From assembly GCF_000182925.2 (NCBI RefSeq), contig NC_026503.1:2604001-2668000 (forward strand): a stretch of DNA of 64,000 nucleotides, in the 5' to 3' direction. Of this stretch, positions 59,126 through 64,000 are shown piece after piece (position 1 is the first letter of the stretch; each line of letters begins with the position of its first letter). The translations under genes were made by a program, and so were the position numbers. The notes beneath the pieces were generated by a model. That model worked only from the letters and a program-made list of their open reading frames with translations, did no database searches and had not been told where the DNA came from. This DNA comes from Neurospora crassa OR74A (taxonomy: Eukaryota > Ascomycota > Sordariomycetes > Sordariales > Sordariaceae).

Positions 59126-60338
59126 TTAGCGTCCACCCGAAATCCGGAGTCTCTCCTTGGCAAGGAAGTCCTCGAAGTTGCCGACACCCTTCATGTCGCT
59201 GACATGGCTGAGGTGTTCCCACCTGGTCTCCAGAAGTTTCTCCACCTCGCTCTTGCTCTCGTCCATGGCCTTGCTGACACCTGTTTGGTTTGGAGCCGCT
59301 GGTTAGCATACAGGCAACCCAAAAACAGTCTTCCGAAGCAAATATGGGACGGAAATCCACGTATCCACGTACCAAGCTTGCTGAACTCCCAAACGTTGGC
59401 CTTCATACCGATACCATAGTAGGCATGCTTCTGCAAGAAGGCCAACCACAGCTGCACCGTCTCCGGGTGGCCGTCCTTGATCTGGATCAGTCTTCTGAGT
59501 GTGACACGCTCAAAGTTCTCCTGCGACTTCTTGAAAATGAAATGCGACTTGGGCACGGTCCAGCGCTCGATCATGCGCGGCAGGGGAACGGGACCGAAGG
59601 CAGGCAGGCCGAGGTAGTAGGCGGCGCGTAGGGCGAAGTCGCAGAAGAACTCGAGGTTTCGGATCGAATAGGACCGGAGCTGGAGGTCGCATGAGGGAAC
59701 GCCATACTCGGCTTCGCGACGAAGCGGCTGGAGGTAGAGGGCCTCGAGGGAGCGGGGCATACGGGACATGATCACCTCCTGCTCTTCGGGTTCCGCGGCG
59801 GCGGCAGCGGCGGCCTTGGCTTTCTTCTGGTCCTTGGGGGCCTCGGTGGTCGTCGTGATCCGGGCGATCGGTGTGGTGCTAGCAGCATATACCGGTCAGT
59901 CATTCTGCACCGCCTGGGCTGGTTCGGTTGTGTGACGATAGATGGAGGGAGGGAGTGCGTGCACATCGGCGGGGTCTTCGACGAGCGGGTGGGCGGGTTT
60001 CGGAGGCACGGCGACGTTATCGAGGATGATTATTCGCGGCAATGGGTACTAACCTCGCCTTAGAGGCGGCATCGGGACCTGTGGTCCTACTCAACTCTTA
60101 GTTCCTGCCCGCGCATACCCAAGAATCTCAGCAGCACTCTGGTCACTTACACGGAAGCATTGCGCCGGAGCTGGGGCAACGGCTGGAAGACGCTCTGGGC
60201 GGACCGGAGGGTCGCAAGAGGCTGCCATCCCCAAGCAGATTAGACAACTATTCCACAAGCGCACACATCTTACAAACGCATGAGGAGAATTCTTACCGCC
60301 CGTCCCTGGAGGGACCGTACTACTGGCCTTATTATCAT
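59126..60338 (-). CDS. rsm10: Mitochondrial ribosomal protein uS10m (RSM10)
   Basis: Five exons (60338-60297, 60221-60151, 60086-60054, 59878-59373, 59280-59126) give 268 aa. It belongs to the small mitoribosomal subunit. The S10 fold is clear at YSIRNLEFFCDFALRAAYYLG, FKKSQENFERVTLRRLIQI and LAFLQKHAYYGIGMKANVW. The N-terminus MIIRPVVRSLQGRAPLATL is an Arg-rich presequence, which supports the first exon. Exons 1 and 3 are only 42 and 33 nt, but the phases of all junctions agree and each intron has standard borders (lengths 75, 64, 175 and 92 nt). A Lys/Ala-rich insert (QKKAKAAAAAAAEPEEQ) precedes the domain. Confidence 0.9.
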
Positions 60339-60989
60339 CTTCGCTCTGGGTGGTCTGGGAGATTGAACGTCTCCAAGTTGCCGTCGCGCGCTGCGCGGAT
60401 CAACCGAGTTTTTAGCGCAAGTTCCATACTGGGGGGTCAATTCGGGGTTCTTATCGATAAGGAGCTAGTGACGCCCATTTCTTAAGCTACCAAAAATCAC
60501 CGCCACAGAGAGCGAACAGAAGCAAAATAACAAGTCACTGGTAGCATAGGAGAAAACAGATGGTTATCAAACATTGGATTGTCCGATTTTCGGCTTCGCA
60601 CGGCACCAGTTCTGTGACATCGTGGCTATCTAACGGAGATTTCTCCATTTTGCCTTTGGAAAAAAAAAAAGAAGAAGAAAAAAGTCCTGGCAATCTCGCA
60701 ATAACTGGCAGAGATGCCTTCTCTGATCGCCACGCGGACAAGGGATACTGTTGTGCAGTCGAACTAAAGCTCAAGACTGAGATAACACTATGAATCCCAC
60801 ACAATATTGCCCTGCATGATGCCGATCCTCTGTCGTGTCGACCAAGGTCAACCGACGAGGAGCCGGAAGCGGCGTTTTGATATCGGTGTCGCATCGTTGC
60901 TTGCTGCAACAATCGCGTGCATATGATGATGGTTGTGGTACGGTCGTAGGTGTCCCGCAAGGTGTTTTGACCATAGGGTGTTGTTCGGA
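60339..60989. other. Intergenic region between fcf2 3' end and uS10m start
   Basis: About 0.65 kb on the minus strand, holding the fcf2 3' UTR and the uS10m promoter. An A-rich run near 60660-60682 is the only simple sequence. Confidence 0.5.
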
Positions 60990-61835
60990 TCACTTGCGCT
61001 TTCTCCTTCCGTTGACGAGTTTCTTGTAGAAGTTCTTTCCTCCGCTCTGCTTCTTCTCCTGGATGCCGTGGTACTTGTTCTTGTACTTGTCAACAACCTC
61101 AGCACCAAGAACCTCCTCGACAATGGTCCGCTTCCTCTCCTTGCGGGTAAGTCGGCTGTCACGACCGTCAGTAGCACCAGCAATGATAGTGCCAACTTGG
61201 GAGAACTCGGGCACAAAGTCCTTGCGAGTGTCCTTCTTGAAGTATTGCTTTCCCATGGCGACGACCTCACGCATTCTCAAAATTTGCAAGTCTCTCTTCA
61301 GCTCAGGGGTCAAATTCGTACGGGGCATGTTAAACCAATCGGCGCCAGCGTCATTCTTAGGTCCCTGTTTCTCTAGTCAGCATACCGATCTGCAAACTCG
61401 CAGAGCATGAACGGAAGAGAAGGAAGGATGTCCAGTCAGAGTAACTATGAACATAAAGGTAATCATTATGGTGCAGACAGCAACCCCATGACGGGGCGCC
61501 GACCTGCGTCATCAAAAAATGGGATAGATTTTCATCATGGAAGGGATGTGATGCGTGCTGAGGACTGCTGAACGTACCTTGCTCTTATCCTTGGATTGAG
61601 GCACCCGAACCGACAACTTCTTGGACTTGTTCTCCAAGGTTGGCTTCACCACCTCAGCAGGAGCGGCCGAGGGAGCCGCAACCACTACGGGGATTTGCGC
61701 TGCGGGTGCAACAGCAGCGTCTTGCTGGGGAGCCGCGACAGCATCTGAGCTGTCCGAGTTCGCAAGGCGAGACTCGGCTTCAGCAAGGAGTTTGTCGATC
61801 TCAGCATCGGACAAGCCGAGTACAGAAGCCGCCAT
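60990..61835 (-). CDS. fcf2: FCF2, pre-rRNA processing factor
   Basis: Two exons (61835-61578, 61364-60990) joined by a 213-nt intron give 210 aa. FCF2 is a nucleolar protein needed for early 18S rRNA cleavages in the small-subunit processome. The family signature GADWFNMPRTNLTPELKRDL lies across the beginning of exon 2, followed by LRMREVVAMGKQYFKKD and a basic C-terminus (KKQSGGKNFYKKLVNGRRKRK region), which fits RNA binding and nucleolar targeting. The N-terminal 60 residues are Ala/Pro-rich with a helical start (LSDAEIDKLLAEAESRL). The ATG at 61835 is the first in frame. Confidence 0.92.
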
Positions 61836-63117
61836 CTTGCTGGTCGGCCAAATGCACAGTTTCGGGAAATGAAGACTGTGGAAAAGCTGCTCAAGATTTG
61901 CAAGCAATTGGTGAGAGGGGAAGAGAAGGGAAGAAAAGTCGAAGCTTCACAGTAAATTGGGGACGAGAAAAAGATAAATTTTTGAGTGGAGTCGGCGGGG
62001 AAATGTCCAGGCGTCCGTCCGGTCCCCATCTCTGCCAAGGCTTGGCATCACTTGTTCTGAGCTCCACGGTCACGTGAAGCTCTTGTACGACTGGAGCCAG
62101 GCCTCCAATGAGTTGGCAGTCCACAGCCCCGGGCCGTGCGTCATACATACCTCTGGGCGCGGAAAAAATGAGGCTGGAGAGTGCCAGTTGTCAACGGTTG
62201 GGCTCGGGGCAGGGGCCACCGCGACGTCGAGCAGAGCTTGTCAGGTAGCGCGCCACAGCTGCCAGTCGCTGTCTTTCGGCGTCGTTCTGCTGCAGACTGC
62301 AGTGAATGCTGCGGCAGTCATTTGAAGGGGGAGTTGTTGAAAGTCTTCAAAAGGTTCACTGATGCCCAACCTTTTGTTTTCTCCATTATACTGAGTCTGA
62401 CCGCTTTCACTCACATATCATCATCTTACCGTCTTTCTTATTTCCATTGTCCGTCTCTTCACATCCTCCAGCATCTGTTTGAGTAAAGCCATTTGCTTCA
62501 CAGGTACGTGCTTATCTGCTAGTCTGTCCATCTCATCCTCATCCGCCAGTTCCCGCGAATAGCATTTCCCAGCCTTTGGCTTCACGCCAAAAGACGGACC
62601 TACACCCCCCAATCTCACCAATCATTTCACCTTCCTCACCAACTGGAGCTCTTGCCCGTGTGGCTCGTCCCGAAGTCAACGAGAGGCGAGCCTGGAGCAG
62701 CGAGTCGTCGTCCATTGACATTGAACTCCACCCACTTGCTCCCCTCTCCCCAAACAGGGAGTCCCGCCAATCAATCGCACTGCCCAATCAAGCAGGATTT
62801 CTGAGTGAGAGTCGGCTTTGCGATCATCATTCGTCGGCTCCGTCCTAAGTAAACAAAGACCCCAAGGGGCTTGTCGACATCATAGATAGTTCTTTCTAAG
62901 CCCAACGCGCAGAAGCTAGATCTACCTGGCTGGGAAACACAGAGAGCTCTTCGGCAAAGCGCGACCATTACGCGACGCTAGCAGGACATTCAAGCTGAAG
63001 TTTTGTTGGTACAGACAGAGGTATATTCACATTGACCCAAGTCATCCAGTACAGGCCACCGATTTGCGACCAACTAGTCCCCGTTTCCCCGCTGCTCGCC
63101 AAACATTGATATTTGCC
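61836..63117. promoter_or_regulatory. Divergent intergenic region, fcf2 / aab-1
   Basis: About 1.3 kb between two start codons, expected to hold both promoters. A 5' UTR intron of aab-1 is possible but not provable here. No gene seen. Confidence 0.5.
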
Positions 63118-64000
63118 ATGGATCCCCAAAATCCGTCTTCGGCTGGGCATAACCAGCAACAACGCCAGCAGCCCGTCTACGACACGAGCCAAGGCGGCCA
63201 TTATGGTAAGTAATCGCCGTCTCAGCGCTTTTCGTTAGGGAACAGTTTACTCACCATGATATACTGTATAGGTGCCAGTGCTGCGGTTAGTACTCACCCT
63301 TTGCAAGCGGGCTTCTCAGTCCTATCACATCATAGTTGACAGTCTAACGCCTTTCATGTCGCTAGCTCTCTCAACAAGGCTTTGCTCCCTCAGACCTTTA
63401 CACGGGAACATGGGCCAATGTTCATCAGGGCCTCCAGGGCAATTACAAGGAAATCCTGACAGCTTACTGGCAACAAACCATCAACCATCTCGAGAATGAC
63501 ACCCACGACTACAAGCTGCATCAGCTGCCCCTGGCACGAATCAAGAAAGTCATGAAGGCGGACCCGGAAGTCAAGATGATCTCCGCCGAAGCACCTATCC
63601 TCTTCGCCAAGGGATGCGATATCTTTATCACCGAGTTAACGATGCGCGCGTGGATTCATGCAGAGGAAAACAAGCGCCGCACTCTGCAGCGTAGCGACAT
63701 CGCCTCGGCCTTATCCAAGTCCGACATGTTCGACTTTCTCATCGACATTGTACCCAGAGAAGAAGCTTCCACACACGCCAAGCGCGCGACTGGTCAGTCA
63801 GCTGCTGCTGCCGCGCAGGCTGCCCAAAACGCGGCCCAGCAAGCTCAGGGCATGCCGGGGGTTGCTGCGCCTAACCATGGCGGACAGCACCCCATGGCCG
63901 CTCCTGACTACACGCTAGGCGGCCATGCGATTGCGCCTGAGGCCGACTACCGCCAGCAGAACATGTACTCTGGTCAGGTACAACCCGGAGCCCCAGCGCC
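63118..64000 (+). CDS. aab-1: CCAAT-binding factor subunit HAP5/NF-YC (5' part)
   Basis: Exons 63118-63205, 63272-63285 and 63366 onward; the gene runs past the window end. It is the NF-YC-type subunit of the CCAAT-binding complex, pairing with a HAP3 subunit by a histone fold. The histone fold spans about residues 88-165: [66 protein letters not shown]. The preceding helix [16 protein letters not shown] is the fungal HAP5 extension that contacts HAP4-type partners. The second exon is only 14 nt, required to keep frame. A Gln/Ala-rich region follows the fold ([16 protein letters not shown]). I recall N. crassa aab-1 as the HAP5 homologue that binds the am promoter. The C-terminus is missing from the window. 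Confidence 0.93.

Overview
This window is nuclear DNA of a filamentous ascomycete of the Neurospora/Sordaria lineage, most likely Neurospora crassa. Genes are split by short introns (about 50-210 nt) with GT..AG borders and CTRAY branch sites, both strands are used, and the 927-residue Hsp104/ClpB protein matches my memory of N. crassa HSP98. Names such as bek-1, hsp98, pro-4 and aab-1 come from recognition, not from a search. Exon borders were worked out by reading both strands and checking phase across every junction.

Layout. (1) 1.3-2.6 kb: a TALE homeodomain transcription factor (bek-1) on the minus strand. (2) 2.6-19.8 kb: about 17 kb with no gene I can support, holding simple repeats and a 55-bp tandem duplication. 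(3) 19.8-23.4 kb: a six-exon minus-strand gene whose spliced product (about 1096 aa) joins a caspase-like (C14) domain, a complete homeodomain-like segment with an altered recognition helix, and a rhodanese domain of the MAPK-phosphatase type. This is the most unusual object here. (4) 24-64 kb: dense conserved housekeeping genes: PBN1, a sulfotransferase-like protein, mL67/MHR1, HSP98, NIP7, glutamate 5-kinase, ATP23, an Aurora kinase, TIP41, an uncharacterised disordered nuclear-type protein, a FUN14 protein, Xaa-Pro aminopeptidase P, an importin-13/Kap122-like karyopherin, mitochondrial Trp-tRNA synthetase, mitochondrial uS10, FCF2, and the 5' part of a HAP5/NF-YC subunit (aab-1) cut by the window end.

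How the genes relate. There is no operon and no secondary-metabolite cluster. Several neighbours serve mitochondria (mL67, ATP23, FUN14 protein, the long form of AMPP, mt-TrpRS, uS10m) and two serve ribosome biogenesis (NIP7, FCF2). I saw no transposon, no RIP-like AT-rich tract, no tRNA, no dispersed 5S gene and no CRISPR array.
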